Translations under genes and position numbers: made by a program
DNA from: Bhargavaea cecembensis DSE10
Lineage (GTDB): Bacteria > Bacillota > Bacilli > Bacillales_A > Planococcaceae
DNA length: 64,000 bases
Direction of reading: 5' to 3'
Assembly (NCBI RefSeq): GCF_000348905.1
Contig: NZ_AOFT01000002.1
Coordinates: 124,001-188,000, forward strand
Part shown: in pieces, positions 26,306-39,053 of the stretch
Layout of the letters: each line of letters opens with the position of its first letter
How positions within the stretch are numbered: position 1 is the first letter of the stretch
Notes under the pieces: model-generated
Seen by the model: the letters and a program-made list of their open reading frames with translations, nothing else
What the model was told of the DNA's origin: nothing
The model's database searches: none

Positions 26306-27571
26306 TTAAAGCAGGTCTTCCTCCAACAGCGCGCCAAGGGCGCCAAGAATCGCGATCTGTACATGTTCGTATGTAAGACCGCCTTGGATATAAGCGGTAT
26401 AGGGCGGACGGATCGGACCGTCTGCCGTCAGCTCGATGCTAGAACCCTGCACGAATGTGCCGGCCGCCATGATGACGTCATCTTCATATCCCGGCATATA
26501 AGACGGCTCGGGCGCAAAATGCGCGTTGACCGGCGAATTCGCCTGTATCTCCCGGCAGAATCGGATCATCTGGGCTGCTTCGTTGAATGAAACCGACTGG
26601 ATCAGATCTGTGCGGTCCGCGGAATAATGCGGTGAAGTCGTCATGCCGGCTGCCTCGAGCATCGCCGATGTGAAAATCGCGCCTTTGACGGCCTGGGCCG
26701 TCACATGGGGCGCCAGGAAAAAGCCCTGATACATATCCGGGAGCGTCCCAAGAGAAGCTCCCGCCTCTGCTCCTATACCCGGAGAAGTCATCCGGTAAGC
26801 ACATTTTTCAATCAGTTCTGCACGTCCGGCCAGATACCCGCCGGTTTTGGCCAGCCCTCCGCCCGGGTTTTTGATCAGGGATCCGGCCATCAGGTCAACA
26901 CCTGCCTCGGTCGGTTCCATTGTCTCGACGAACTCACCGTAGCAGTTGTCAGTGAAGATAACGGCATGTGGTGCAAATTCACGGACCTTCTTCACCATCT
27001 CCCCGATCTGACTGACTGTAAAACTGGGACGGAGCGAGTAACCCTTCGAGCGCTGGATCGCGATCATCTTCGTCTTTTCTGTAACAGCCCCGCGCACAGC
27101 TTCAAAATCGACTGAGCCGTCCTCTTTCAGATCAATATGGCGGTAGGAGATCCCGAAATCGCTCAGGGCGCCGGTGTCCTTGCCTTCAGGGCCCGATACG
27201 ATCGAAGCGAGTGTGTCATAGGGTTCGCCGGTGATGTAAAGCAATTCGTCACCCGGGCGCAGCACGCCGAAAAGCGCGATGGAGATCGCATGGGTGCCGG
27301 AGATGATCTGATTGCGGACCAGTGCCGCCTCGGATCCGAACGCGGTCGCGTATACCCGCTCCAGGACATCCCTGCCCTCATCATCATAACCGTACCCGGT
27401 CGACGGATTCATATGATGGTCGGATACCCGGTTCTCCCTGAAGGCTGCGAGCACTTTTGCCTGATTCGCAAGCGCCACCTCATCGGTGCGTTCCAGGAAA
27501 GGCGCGATCTTCCTTTCCGCCTCTTTCCTCCAGATCCCGATTTGTTCTGTGTGATTCATGATGTCGGCCAT
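26306..27571 (-). CDS. ynbB: PLP-dependent Cys/Met metabolism-like protein (YnbB, aluminium-resistance family)
   Basis: A 421-residue fold-type I PLP enzyme of the methionine gamma-lyase/aluminium-resistance (YnbB) family. The PLP lysine lies in GSLIKNPGGGLAKTGGYLAG; FTDNCYGEFVE contains the cofactor aspartate. The physiological substrate is not known. ATG 27571 with AGAGGAAAG upstream is chosen. It precedes glnA by 19 bases, as ynbB precedes glnRA in B. subtilis, and both are probably cotranscribed. Confidence 0.88.
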   Translation of the reverse strand: MADIMNHTEQIGIWRKEAERKIAPFLERTDEVALANQAKVLAAFRENRVSDHHMNPSTGYGYDDEGRDVLERVYATAFGSEAALVRNQIISGTHAISIALFGVLRPGDELLYITGEPYDTLASIVSGPEGKDTGALSDFGISYRHIDLKEDGSVDFEAVRGAVTEKTKMIAIQRSKGYSLRPSFTVSQIGEMVKKVREFAPHAVIFTDNCYGEFVETMEPTEAGVDLMAGSLIKNPGGGLAKTGGYLAGRAELIEKCAYRMTSPGIGAEAGASLGTLPDMYQGFFLAPHVTAQAVKGAIFTSAMLEAAGMTTSPHYSADRTDLIQSVSFNEAAQMIRFCREIQANSPVNAHFAPEPSYMPGYEDDVIMAAGTFVQGSSIELTADGPIRPPYTAYIQGGLTYEHVQIAILGALGALLEEDLL

Positions 27572-27676
27572 CAAACTCTTTCCTCTCTGTTGCATAGTCA
27601 CCATACAAGTATACCGCATTGGCATGATCCTGCACCCGGGACACAGATGCCTGGAGAGTCACCCTCGGACACAACG

Positions 27677-27723
27677 GACGGGCTGCCCGGAAGCATGGCA
27701 CATCTGCTTCCCGGCAGCCCGTC
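27677..27723 (-). terminator. Long hairpin behind hfq
   Basis: Nineteen-base arms GACGGGCTGCCCGGAAGCA (27677-27695) and TGCTTCCCGGCAGCCCGTC (27705-27723) pair almost perfectly, right after the hfq stop. There is no good U tract on the minus strand, so it is either a weak terminator or an mRNA 3'-end protector. Confidence 0.55.
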
Positions 27724-27728
27724 TGTTT

Positions 27729-27974
27729 TCATACCGTTTCTTCGGCCTGCTCTTCCCTCGGGGCAAGATTGACCGGCCGTGCGGGGACGAATGTGGAAAT
27801 CGCATGCTTGTAGATCAGCTGCTGCTTCCCGTCTGTTTCGAGCAGTACCGTGAAGTTGTCATACGACTTCACCTGCCCCTTCAGCTGAAAACCATTGGTC
27901 AGGAACACGGTTACATAAACCCCGTTTTTACGGATCTGGTTCAGGAATGTATCCTGAATGTTTGCCGACTTCAT
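27729..27974 (-). CDS. hfq: RNA chaperone Hfq
   Basis: An 81-residue Sm-like protein that forms a hexameric ring binding U-rich and A-rich RNA. Sm1 ([20 protein letters not shown]) and Sm2 ([11 protein letters not shown], with the YKHAI motif) are intact. The C-terminal tail is acidic and ends EQAEETV. It follows miaA, the usual neighbour. In B. subtilis hflX would follow; it is absent here. Confidence 0.96.
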   Translation of the reverse strand: MKSANIQDTFLNQIRKNGVYVTVFLTNGFQLKGQVKSYDNFTVLLETDGKQQLIYKHAISTFVPARPVNLAPREEQAEETV

Positions 27975-28082
27975 TACACCTATTCCTCCGCTCTCTCTTT
28001 ATATTGCCCAACGCTTGCGCTTTTGGGCACAGTCGCCGTACATCACGGCGCCGCTGCCGCGGTAGTTGGCATGGGCCCTGTT

Positions 28083-29036
28083 TTATGTATTCCGTCCCGG
28101 CGCCCCAAAATCCTTCATCAATGCGAGTATTTTTTGCGTATTCTGACGGGTTCCTCCCAAAGCATCCAGCCAGTGCACGTCCAGCTTGTTCCGGAAATAA
28201 GTGAACTGCCGTTTGGCATAGCGCCTCGTGTTCCGTTTTGTCAGTTCAAGCGCCTGCTCCAAATCCATTTCACCTTTCAGATAAGAGCCGATCTCCCGGT
28301 ATCCGATTGCCTTCATGGACTGGCTGTCTCCGAAACCGGCGTCCACCAGGCGGCGGACTTCCCCGATCCATCCGGCATCCACCATCAGGTCAACCCTTCG
28401 GTTGATCCGTTCATAGAGAACGCTTCTGTCCATGGCAAGTCCGACAAGCAAATGGTCATACAGCGCCCCGGCCCCGTCCATTCCTTCGGCTTCCTTTTTC
28501 GTCTTTCCGGTCAGGGAGGCAATCTCGAGAGCGCGCATCACCCTTCTCGTATTGTTGGGGTGGATCTCCGCGGCGGACACAGGGTCCTTTTCCATAAGAA
28601 GCTGATGGAGACGCGCCGGCCCCTCTTCCCTGAGGATCTGCTCAAGATCCATCCTGAGTCCCGGATCATGCTTTTGTTCGGTAAAGCGGAAGTCATACAG
28701 GACCGACTGCACATACAGGCCGGTGCCGCCTGTGATGATCGGCAGGCGTCCCCTGGAACGGATCTCTGAGATTTTCTCCCTGACAAGCCGCTGGTAATCG
28801 GCCACTGAGAACTCATCCCCCGGCCCGAGGAGATCAAACAGATGGTGCGGCACGCCCCGCATTTCCTCCATCGTGATTTTGGCGGTGCCGATATCCAGGC
28901 CCCGGTATACCTGGAACGCATCACCATTGATGACTTCCCCGCCTGTTGCTTCCGCAAGGCTGACACTCAGGTCGGTCTTGCCCGATGCCGTCGGGCCGAC
29001 GATCGCGATGACTTCAGGACGGATTTCGCCGTTCAT
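28083..29036 (-). CDS. miaA: tRNA dimethylallyltransferase
   Basis: A 317-residue enzyme adding a dimethylallyl group to A37 of tRNAs that read UNN codons. The P loop is GPTASGKTDLSV and the substrate segment GTGLYVQS is present. ATG 29036 overlaps the stop of the upstream hydrolase as ATGA, which decides this start over a GTG at 29048. It ends 109 bases before hfq. Confidence 0.96.
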   Translation of the reverse strand: MNGEIRPEVIAIVGPTASGKTDLSVSLAEATGGEVINGDAFQVYRGLDIGTAKITMEEMRGVPHHLFDLLGPGDEFSVADYQRLVREKISEIRSRGRLPIITGGTGLYVQSVLYDFRFTEQKHDPGLRMDLEQILREEGPARLHQLLMEKDPVSAAEIHPNNTRRVMRALEIASLTGKTKKEAEGMDGAGALYDHLLVGLAMDRSVLYERINRRVDLMVDAGWIGEVRRLVDAGFGDSQSMKAIGYREIGSYLKGEMDLEQALELTKRNTRRYAKRQFTYFRNKLDVHWLDALGGTRQNTQKILALMKDFGAPGRNT

Positions 29037-29944
29037 GCTTCCAGCCACTCCGTGATGTACTCAGTGATCCGGCCTTTTTTCGGTGAATGAAGAATTTCAT
29101 GCCTGCCGTCTTCCGCCAGATAGACGGTCACATTGCGGACTCCGTTTGCCGCATACTGCCGCGCGACATTCCAGATTCCGTCTCCGTTCTTCCCTACCGG
29201 ATCCGCCGCACCGGATATCATGAGGATCGGAAGGTTTTCAGGTGTTCTGCGGATTTCACGGTCAGCATGGATCAGGTCCAGGCCGTCAAACAGATCGGAG
29301 AAAAATCCGGTCGTCGAGACGAATCCCGAGTCCTCATCATCCAAATATGCCCTGACCGCATCCTCATCTTCGTTAAGCCAGTCAAATGGCGTCTTCGCGT
29401 CCGGGAACTGAAGATTGTAGCCGCCGAATGTCAGGGAGTTCAGCAACTGATTCGGCTCTTTTTTCATCCCTGCAGCAACATATCCGGCGGCAATCATGCG
29501 TCCCGCCCTGATGGCCGGGCCGGGATGGTCCCCCGACCCCATGAAAATCGCACGGTCCAGCATATGACCATAGCGCTGCGAATATCGCCTCGCGACAAAT
29601 GACCCCATGCTGTGCCCGAAAATCGTGAAGGCAGGAGAGGGATGGCTATCCCGGAGAAGTGATGTCACTTCGTGCACGTCCTGCACCACCCGCTCGAAGC
29701 CGTCTTCCTCCGCGAAAAAGCCCCTGATCCCGTTTAGCCTGACTGTCCTTCCGTGGCCTCTGTGGTCGTGTCCGCTTACGATATAGCCGGCCTTCCTGAG
29801 TGCACCGGCAAACTCTGCGTAACGGCTGATATGCTCCGCCATCCCGTGAAGCAGGTGGATATGGCCTTTCGGCGGCCCATCCGGCTCTGCCAGAAAAGCG
29901 CTGACCATATGGCCGTCGGTCATGTGGATGGTCATTCTGTCCAA
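29033..29944 (-). CDS. Alpha/beta hydrolase, monoacylglycerol lipase-like
   Basis: A 303-residue serine hydrolase of the Hydrolase_4/monoacylglycerol lipase type: LLHGMAEHISRYAEF (oxyanion region), HDHRGHGRT, the nucleophile elbow FGHSMGSF, SGAADPVGKNG for the acid and EDGRHEILH for the base. A lysophospholipid or monoglyceride would be a plausible substrate, and its place directly behind glpK-glpD suggests it may supply glycerol. The start is TTG 29944, set by AAGGAGG eight bases upstream; an ATG at 29935 is too far from it. It overlaps miaA by four bases. Confidence 0.87.
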   Translation of the reverse strand: MDRMTIHMTDGHMVSAFLAEPDGPPKGHIHLLHGMAEHISRYAEFAGALRKAGYIVSGHDHRGHGRTVRLNGIRGFFAEEDGFERVVQDVHEVTSLLRDSHPSPAFTIFGHSMGSFVARRYSQRYGHMLDRAIFMGSGDHPGPAIRAGRMIAAGYVAAGMKKEPNQLLNSLTFGGYNLQFPDAKTPFDWLNEDEDAVRAYLDDEDSGFVSTTGFFSDLFDGLDLIHADREIRRTPENLPILMISGAADPVGKNGDGIWNVARQYAANGVRNVTVYLAEDGRHEILHSPKKGRITEYITEWLEA

Positions 29945-29948
29945 TCGT

Positions 29949-31589
29949 TCATCCTCCTTGCAGACCTGCCGTCTGTCTGATGGCATGGTCCAGTTCATCA
30001 AGCATCCTTGACTTCTCCCCCGGCTCCAGGAAAAGCAATTCTGCCATGTAATCTGAAATTTTCTCCCTATCTTCCCGTGCCCTGCCGGCATTGAAAAACA
30101 TCCATCCTGTTCTCCGGACAAGGAAATCGGCCGGCGTAGCTGCCATTTCTCCGTGGATGGCATAAAGGACCCTGCCCCTTACAGAAGCACTGAGCCCGCC
30201 GCCATCCCCCGCTGCGTGGGCAAAACGGAACACCACATCGGCATTTGTTCCATAGAAAGCAGCGATTTCACGTCCTTCTTTCCGTGTCAGGCCGTAGAGT
30301 TCCGCTTCATTCGCCTTGCCTTCGATAAACGTTTGAAGTTCATCGGGATCATCGAAATCGCCGCCCGACAAACGGAGTGCTTTGGTGATGCACGGTCCAA
30401 ATGTGCGGTCCTTTGAACGCCGGACAATACGGTCAACGACATCCTCGGCCATTTTCCTGTAACCGGTAAGTTTTCCTCCGGCCATCGTGAGGAGGCCCGA
30501 ATCCGACTCCCAGACTTCGTCCTTCCGTGATATCTCCGAAGGATTCTTCCCTTCTTCATGGATCAGCGGACGGACGCCTGCCCAGGTGGACTCGACATCC
30601 TCCCTGCTCAGGCCGATGCCCGGGAACATGCCGTTTGCAGCCTCGAGGAGGTAATCTACATCTTCACCGGTTGCCGCAACCTCTTCAGGGGCCCCGTCGT
30701 AGAACGTATCGGTCGTGCCGACATATGCCTTGCCATCTCTGGGAATGGCGAAGATCATCCGGCCGTCGGGACTGTCGAAATACACAGCCTGCCTGAGCGG
30801 GAAGCGTGACTGGCTGATGACAATATGGACACCTTTTGAGAGCTTGAGATGCTTATCATTGTCGATGGCATCCAGAGCCCTTACTTCATCCACCCATGGC
30901 CCGGCGGCATTGATGACGTGGTCGGCATCCGCACGGAACCGGCTGCCGTCCAGCCGGTCCCGGATCTGTGCACCGGCCACTTTTCCTTCCGCGTCATAGA
31001 CCAGTTTTTCCGCCTTGCAGTGGTTCAGGCAGAGTGCACCTTTTTCAGCCGCTTTTTTGAGAACCTCGATGGTCAGGCGGGCATCATCCGTCCGGTATTC
31101 CACATAGTGGCCACCGCCGAGAAGGCCGTCCCGCTTCAGCAGCGGTTCCAGCCGGAGGGTTTCTTCCGGGCTCAGCATCGTCCTGCGTTCGGCTTTCCCG
31201 ACCCCTGCCAGTCGGTCATACACAGCAAGCCCGGCGGAGGTCATGAGCGGTCCGAACGTTCCGCCCTTGTGGAACGGCAGCAGCATCCGCTCCGGCTCTG
31301 ATACATGGGGGGCGTTTTCATAAACGATTTTCCGCTCGCGTCCGGTTTCCGAAACAATCTTCAGCTCCATCTGCTTCAGATATCGGAGCCCCCCGTGGAT
31401 GAGTTTTGTGGACCGGCTGGATGTACCTTCCGCAAAATCCTGCATGTCAACAAGCAGGACGGACATTCCCCGGGTGACGGCATCCAGCGCAATTCCTGCA
31501 CCGGTGATCCCGCCCCCGATCACCAGGAGGTCAAAACGGAACGTTGAGGCATGCTGCTTCATCTTCGGCCTGAGCAATGTCGAGAACAT
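29949..31589 (-). CDS. glpD: Aerobic glycerol-3-phosphate dehydrogenase
   Basis: A 546-residue flavoprotein that oxidises glycerol-3-phosphate to dihydroxyacetone phosphate and feeds electrons to menaquinone at the membrane. The FAD loop is LLVIGGGITGAGIALDAVTR; SSRSTKLIHGGLRYL and the C-terminal helical domain are typical. ATG 31589 gives the family start; an extension of six codons is possible. It follows glpK by 14 bases. Confidence 0.96.
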   Translation of the reverse strand: MFSTLLRPKMKQHASTFRFDLLVIGGGITGAGIALDAVTRGMSVLLVDMQDFAEGTSSRSTKLIHGGLRYLKQMELKIVSETGRERKIVYENAPHVSEPERMLLPFHKGGTFGPLMTSAGLAVYDRLAGVGKAERRTMLSPEETLRLEPLLKRDGLLGGGHYVEYRTDDARLTIEVLKKAAEKGALCLNHCKAEKLVYDAEGKVAGAQIRDRLDGSRFRADADHVINAAGPWVDEVRALDAIDNDKHLKLSKGVHIVISQSRFPLRQAVYFDSPDGRMIFAIPRDGKAYVGTTDTFYDGAPEEVAATGEDVDYLLEAANGMFPGIGLSREDVESTWAGVRPLIHEEGKNPSEISRKDEVWESDSGLLTMAGGKLTGYRKMAEDVVDRIVRRSKDRTFGPCITKALRLSGGDFDDPDELQTFIEGKANEAELYGLTRKEGREIAAFYGTNADVVFRFAHAAGDGGGLSASVRGRVLYAIHGEMAATPADFLVRRTGWMFFNAGRAREDREKISDYMAELLFLEPGEKSRMLDELDHAIRQTAGLQGG

Positions 31590-31603
31590 GGTCGCCACTC
31601 CCT

Positions 31604-35057
<3,454 letters not shown>

Positions 35058-35061
35058 CCGA

Positions 35062-37647
35062 TCACCTTCCGTTCCGTTTCAGTCGTTCCTGCATGCCGTG
35101 GAGCCACTGGAAAGCGTCCATCGGCGTCATGCGCAGAAGGTCCAGCCCTTCAATTTCGCCGGCCAGGCCGGATTGTGAACCGGCCGGCTTGGCGGAGTCC
35201 GTCTCTTCACCGGCTTCGTCAAACAGCGACAGCTGGCCTTCCGGTTCCGTATAAGGCTCGGAAGCCGGTTTCTCGGCCTCGAACTCACCCAGCAGTTCGT
35301 CTGCCCGCCGGATGACGCTTTCCGGAAGCCCTGCAAGCTCCGCCACCTGGATCCCATAGCTCTTGTCCGCCGCCCCATCCTTCACCTTATGAAGGAAAAT
35401 GACCCTTCCGTTTTGTTCGGCAGCGGCCACATGGACGTTTTTCAGACGGCCGAGCGTCTCGGATAGTCCGGTCAGTTCATGATAATGCGTGGAAAACAGT
35501 GTATTGGCCCCGATATGGTCGTGGATGTGCTCCATCATCGCCTGTGCAAGCGCCATCCCGTCATAAGTGGACGTTCCCCTCCCGATCTCGTCAAAGAGCA
35601 GCAGGCTGTCCGGCGTCGCGTTCGCGAGTGCCAGCCGGGATTCCATCATCTCAACCATGAATGTGCTTTGGCCGCCCGCCAGGTCGTCGGCCGCGCCGAT
35701 ACGTGTGAAAATCTGGTCGGTCACGGGAAGTTCGGCACGGTCGGCAGGGACGAAGCATCCGATCTGCGCCATGATGACTGTCAGTGCGACTTGTCGCATG
35801 TATGTACTTTTCCCTGACATGTTAGGTCCCGTGATGAGCAGCATGTTCGAGCCTTCATCCAGGATGCAGTCGTTCGGCACATAAGTGCCGTCATCCAGCA
35901 TTTTCTCGACTACCGGGTGCCGGCCCCCGATGATTTTCATTTCGCGTCCTTCATTGAAGACGGGCTTAACGAACCTGTATTTCTCGGATACTTCCGCAAA
36001 CGCGGTCAGGACGTCCAGCGTGCTGAGACAGTCGGCCAGGGCCTGGATGGAAGGGATATGCCGTCTCACCTCATCCCTCACCGCCTGGAACAGTTCCGCC
36101 TCCAGAATGAGGGCTTCCTCATCGGCATTCAGGATGATGGCTTCCTTTTCCTTGAGTTCCGGCGTGATGTATCGTTCCGCGTTGGCCAGTGTCTGCTTCC
36201 GTTCGTAGCGTTCCTGGTCAATCAGGTGGACATTCGACTTGGTGACCTCGATATAGTAACCGAATACCCTGTTGTATCCGATCTTAAGCGATTTGATGCC
36301 GGTCCTGCTGCGCTCTTCCGCCTCCAGTGCGGCGATCCAGTCCTTGCCGTTCTTGGAGGCATCCCGCAGTTCGTCCAGGCGTGCATGATACCCTTCCCGG
36401 ATCACACCGCCCTCTTTATTGCTGATCGGCGGATCGTCCGTAATCGACCGCTCCAGGATGGCGAGGACGTCTGTGCACGGATCAATGGAGCCGGCCATCC
36501 GCTTTAGCTTTTCTCCCCCGGAAGCCGCCAGTGACCCGCGGATCGGACCGGCCTGTGACAGGGAGCGGCGAAGCTGGGCCAGCTCCCGGCCCGTTGCATT
36601 GCCGAGCGCCACCTTACCGGCAAGCCGTTCGATATCGTAGACACCCTTCAGAAGTTCCCGGACTTCGCCTCGGACAAAAAAGTCTGCAATCAGTTCTTCC
36701 ACGGCGTCTGTACGCTCCAGGATGGCGTCCTTCCCGGCAAGCGGCTCATGGATCCACTGTTTAAGCCTCCTGCCGCCCATTGCCGTGACCGTTTCGTCCA
36801 GCAGCCAGAAAAGAGAGCCTTTCTCGCCGCCTCCGCGGATGGACCGGACCAGCTCCAGGTTCCTTCTGGAGTTCGGGTCGATTGACAAAACGGATTTCTG
36901 CTCACGATAGACAATCGGCTGCAGGTGGGACAGGGACCGCTTCTGAGTGCGCTCCAGATAGCGGAGAAGACGGGCAGCCGAAGGCCGGATCGGAGCGGGG
37001 CAGGCATCCGTCAGTGCCGTCTCCCAGTCCCGGTCTGCTTCCTCATTCTCTATGGACAGCAAAATAGAACGGGCCTGGGCCTGCTCGTGCAGATCCAGGT
37101 AAAGCTCGTCCGGCACGACAATCTCCCGGATCTGGAGTGCTTCCGCTTCCGAAACCAGCGATTTCGGATCACGCCCCGCGTAGGTCGCCGTTCCCTCGCC
37201 GGTCGAAAGATCGATGCGCACAAGCGCATACTCTCCCTCACCTGTCCTTCCTGCAGAGCCGATATAGACGTTCGACTTCTCCCCGACCGTGCGGCCTTCC
37301 GTCAATGTCCCAGGCGTGATCAGCTGGATGACTTCCCGCCTGACGATGCCTTTGGCCAATGCCGGGTCTTCCGTCTGCTCGCAGATCGCCACCTTATAGC
37401 CCTTCCTGACAAGCGTCTCTATATATCCTGCGGATGAATGGTACGGCACACCGCACATCGGAATCTTTCCGGTCTGGCCGCCGTCCCTGGATGTCAGGGT
37501 GATTTCAAGAATCTGAGATGCATTCAGCGCATCCTCGAAAAACATTTCGTAAAAATCGCCGAGCCTGAAAAACAGGAACGCGTCCTTATAATCTTCTTTG
37601 ATCTCCAGATACTGTCTCATCATAGGTGTCAATGTTTTCACTGCCAT
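35062..37647 (-). CDS. mutS: DNA mismatch repair protein MutS
   Basis: An 861-residue mismatch-recognition ATPase. Near the N-terminus FRLGDFYEMFFEDA holds the Phe-X-Glu wedge. The C-terminal ATPase has GPNMSGKSTYMRQ, FDEIGRGTSTYDG and FSTHYHEL. The tail ends with the MutS dimerisation segment. ATG 37647 is chosen for its GGGAG site and the family start MAVKTLTPMMRQY. It heads the unit mutS-mutL-glpK-glpD-hydrolase-miaA, in which gaps are 4-19 bases. Confidence 0.97.
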   Translation of the reverse strand: MAVKTLTPMMRQYLEIKEDYKDAFLFFRLGDFYEMFFEDALNASQILEITLTSRDGGQTGKIPMCGVPYHSSAGYIETLVRKGYKVAICEQTEDPALAKGIVRREVIQLITPGTLTEGRTVGEKSNVYIGSAGRTGEGEYALVRIDLSTGEGTATYAGRDPKSLVSEAEALQIREIVVPDELYLDLHEQAQARSILLSIENEEADRDWETALTDACPAPIRPSAARLLRYLERTQKRSLSHLQPIVYREQKSVLSIDPNSRRNLELVRSIRGGGEKGSLFWLLDETVTAMGGRRLKQWIHEPLAGKDAILERTDAVEELIADFFVRGEVRELLKGVYDIERLAGKVALGNATGRELAQLRRSLSQAGPIRGSLAASGGEKLKRMAGSIDPCTDVLAILERSITDDPPISNKEGGVIREGYHARLDELRDASKNGKDWIAALEAEERSRTGIKSLKIGYNRVFGYYIEVTKSNVHLIDQERYERKQTLANAERYITPELKEKEAIILNADEEALILEAELFQAVRDEVRRHIPSIQALADCLSTLDVLTAFAEVSEKYRFVKPVFNEGREMKIIGGRHPVVEKMLDDGTYVPNDCILDEGSNMLLITGPNMSGKSTYMRQVALTVIMAQIGCFVPADRAELPVTDQIFTRIGAADDLAGGQSTFMVEMMESRLALANATPDSLLLFDEIGRGTSTYDGMALAQAMMEHIHDHIGANTLFSTHYHELTGLSETLGRLKNVHVAAAEQNGRVIFLHKVKDGAADKSYGIQVAELAGLPESVIRRADELLGEFEAEKPASEPYTEPEGQLSLFDEAGEETDSAKPAGSQSGLAGEIEGLDLLRMTPMDAFQWLHGMQERLKRNGR

Positions 37648-37710
37648 CGTTGCTACAACTCCCGTAAACCTCAGTATTCCTTCAATTATATCAGAGACCC
37701 GGCACAACAG

Positions 37711-37734
37711 AAAAAGCCGGGGAAGCTCCCCGGC
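37711..37734 (-). terminator. Terminator of cotE
   Basis: Stem GCCGGGGA (37716-37723) with TCCCCGGC (37727-37734) and AAAAA at 37711-37715, giving U5 on the minus strand. Confidence 0.8.
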
Positions 37735-37737
37735 CTC

Positions 37738-38322
37738 TCAGTACGAACTCGAATCCTTGTCTGAATCGCCCTTCTCCCCGCCAAAGTCCTTTTTGAAGTC
37801 ATTGCCGTCCCCGTGTCCTCCGGAAGAAGATGAACTTTCGTCGTCAAAACGCCATTCTTCCTCAAAGTCGTCCGGGTGGACCTGTACGCAAATCTTCGTC
37901 TCCCCAACCACCTCGGCAAGGAGTTCGCGCTCGACCGAAACGCTAAATTTTTCTCCGCATTTGGTAATGATCGCTTCGGTGCAGTTCGGCTGCTGGATGA
38001 CCTTGGTGTACACATCTTCCTGGCCGCCGGTCGCACCATCACGATAGTGGAGGCGGACTCGGTCTTTGTAGCTGATGGTTTCCGTGTAGACCGACGTCTT
38101 CGAATGGTCATGGTGGGAATACCAGACGTTGATGTCGAACTTGCCGGACACCTCGCAATACTTGCCATACTTCTTGGACTGATGGGTGTGGTTGATGATC
38201 CAGCAGCCCAGGATGCCCGACGGCTTATTTGGCGGCCGGAGCACCTCCGTCGACTCCGTTCTCTTCTTTCCTTTGGCGACTACCGCTTTCGTGACGATCT
38301 GCCGTAAGTTTCTCAGGGTCAA
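37738..38322 (-). CDS. cotE: Outer spore coat morphogenetic protein CotE
   Basis: A 194-residue CotE that directs assembly of the outer spore coat. It matches the family from IVTKAVVAKGKK through ILGCWIINH, KFDINVWYS and VIQQPNCTEAII to the ERELLAEVVGETK segment. The acidic tail of B. subtilis CotE is replaced by a Ser/Gly/Asp-rich tail ending DSDKDSSSY. The start is unclear: the TTG at 38322 is only one base from GGAGG, while the CTG two codons on is better spaced. It lies between ricA and mutS as in B. subtilis. Confidence 0.93.
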   Translation of the reverse strand: MTLRNLRQIVTKAVVAKGKKRTESTEVLRPPNKPSGILGCWIINHTHQSKKYGKYCEVSGKFDINVWYSHHDHSKTSVYTETISYKDRVRLHYRDGATGGQEDVYTKVIQQPNCTEAIITKCGEKFSVSVERELLAEVVGETKICVQVHPDDFEEEWRFDDESSSSSGGHGDGNDFKKDFGGEKGDSDKDSSSY

Positions 38323-38372
38323 CCCTCCTTCTTCGGTTCACTTCCATCCTATGCAACATTCGCCCAGGAAGT

Positions 38373-38407
38373 GAAAAAAGCCCAAAGGAATTTCTTCCTT
38401 CGGACTT
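38373..38407 (-). terminator. Probable terminator of ricA
   Basis: Imperfect stem AGCCCAAAGGA (38379-38389) with TCCTTCGGACT (38396-38406), preceded by an A run that supplies a U tract on the minus strand. Confidence 0.5.
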
Positions 38408-38411
38408 TCTT

Positions 38412-38843
38412 TTATTTTTTGCCGCCTGGAGCGTTGCGGACCATGGAGCCGGTCTCGCCGCGGAGTACGTCGCCTCCGGTCGATTCGATGATGTGGTTGG
38501 TCACATTATTTGCTATCGTGTTGGACACAAGCTGGAGCAGCTGGTTCACTTCTACCTGGGATTGCTTGAACTCCTGGACGATCGGCACTTCGTCGATCTC
38601 TTTCTCGATTTGCTCGATTTTATTTTCCACAAGTCCGAGTGCGCGTTCCTTGCCGTACTGCTGGAAGTTCACTGCCTGTTTTTGGAGGCTCTTCAGGCTT
38701 GCGATTTTTTCCCGGATCTTCTGGTTTTCATTGATCTGCGCTTCTGCACGCTTAAAGAAGTCCACTTCCTCCGTCTGCGCGATCATTTCGGCCAGCTCTT
38801 TCGCCTTCTCGATGATCTCGTGTTTCGTGTATGTGTTTTCCAT
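38412..38843 (-). CDS. ricA: RicA (YmcA), RNase Y specificity subunit
   Basis: A 143-residue helical protein of the YmcA/YlbF family, equal in length to B. subtilis RicA. Shared blocks include TEEVDFFKRAEAQINEN, KSLQKQAVNFQQY and STGGDVLRGETGS. RicA forms the Ric (Y) complex with YlbF and YaaT, which carries iron-sulfur clusters and steers RNase Y mRNA maturation, and it supports biofilm formation, competence and sporulation. ATG 38843 with AAAGGTGG upstream is chosen. rny is two genes upstream. The usual neighbour miaB is absent. Confidence 0.94.
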   Translation of the reverse strand: MENTYTKHEIIEKAKELAEMIAQTEEVDFFKRAEAQINENQKIREKIASLKSLQKQAVNFQQYGKERALGLVENKIEQIEKEIDEVPIVQEFKQSQVEVNQLLQLVSNTIANNVTNHIIESTGGDVLRGETGSMVRNAPGGKK

Positions 38844-39025
38844 GATATCCACCTTTTCTGCCGTCCGCTGTTTGCCGGGGCGGCAATCGGACAAATTTAA
38901 CCGGCCGGAACCGGGATGTTTTCCCCATTATACGAGACCGGGCTGCGACCAGACAAGCCGGGTGCCCGAATGTCGGCACATTGACACATCTGGAGGGCCG
39001 TCCGGATATAAATCCGAAAACCGAA

Positions 39026-39048
39026 CGGCCTCCCGCATCGGGAGGCCG
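39026..39048 (-). terminator. Probable terminator of spoVS
   Basis: Perfect 9-bp stem CGGCCTCCC (39026-39034) with GGGAGGCCG (39040-39048) just behind spoVS. The U tract is weak (TTCGGTTTT). Confidence 0.6.
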
Positions 39049-39053
39049 ACAGT

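Noticed and set aside
28010-28035. Small hairpin between miaA and hfq (TGCCCA/TGGGCA arms)
   Set aside because: Short six-base stem without a U tract; not enough to call a terminator or a regulatory RNA.
38323-38372. Sigma-E or sigma-K promoter of cotE
   Set aside because: A CATA-type -10 word is present, but no acceptable -35 at the right spacing was found.
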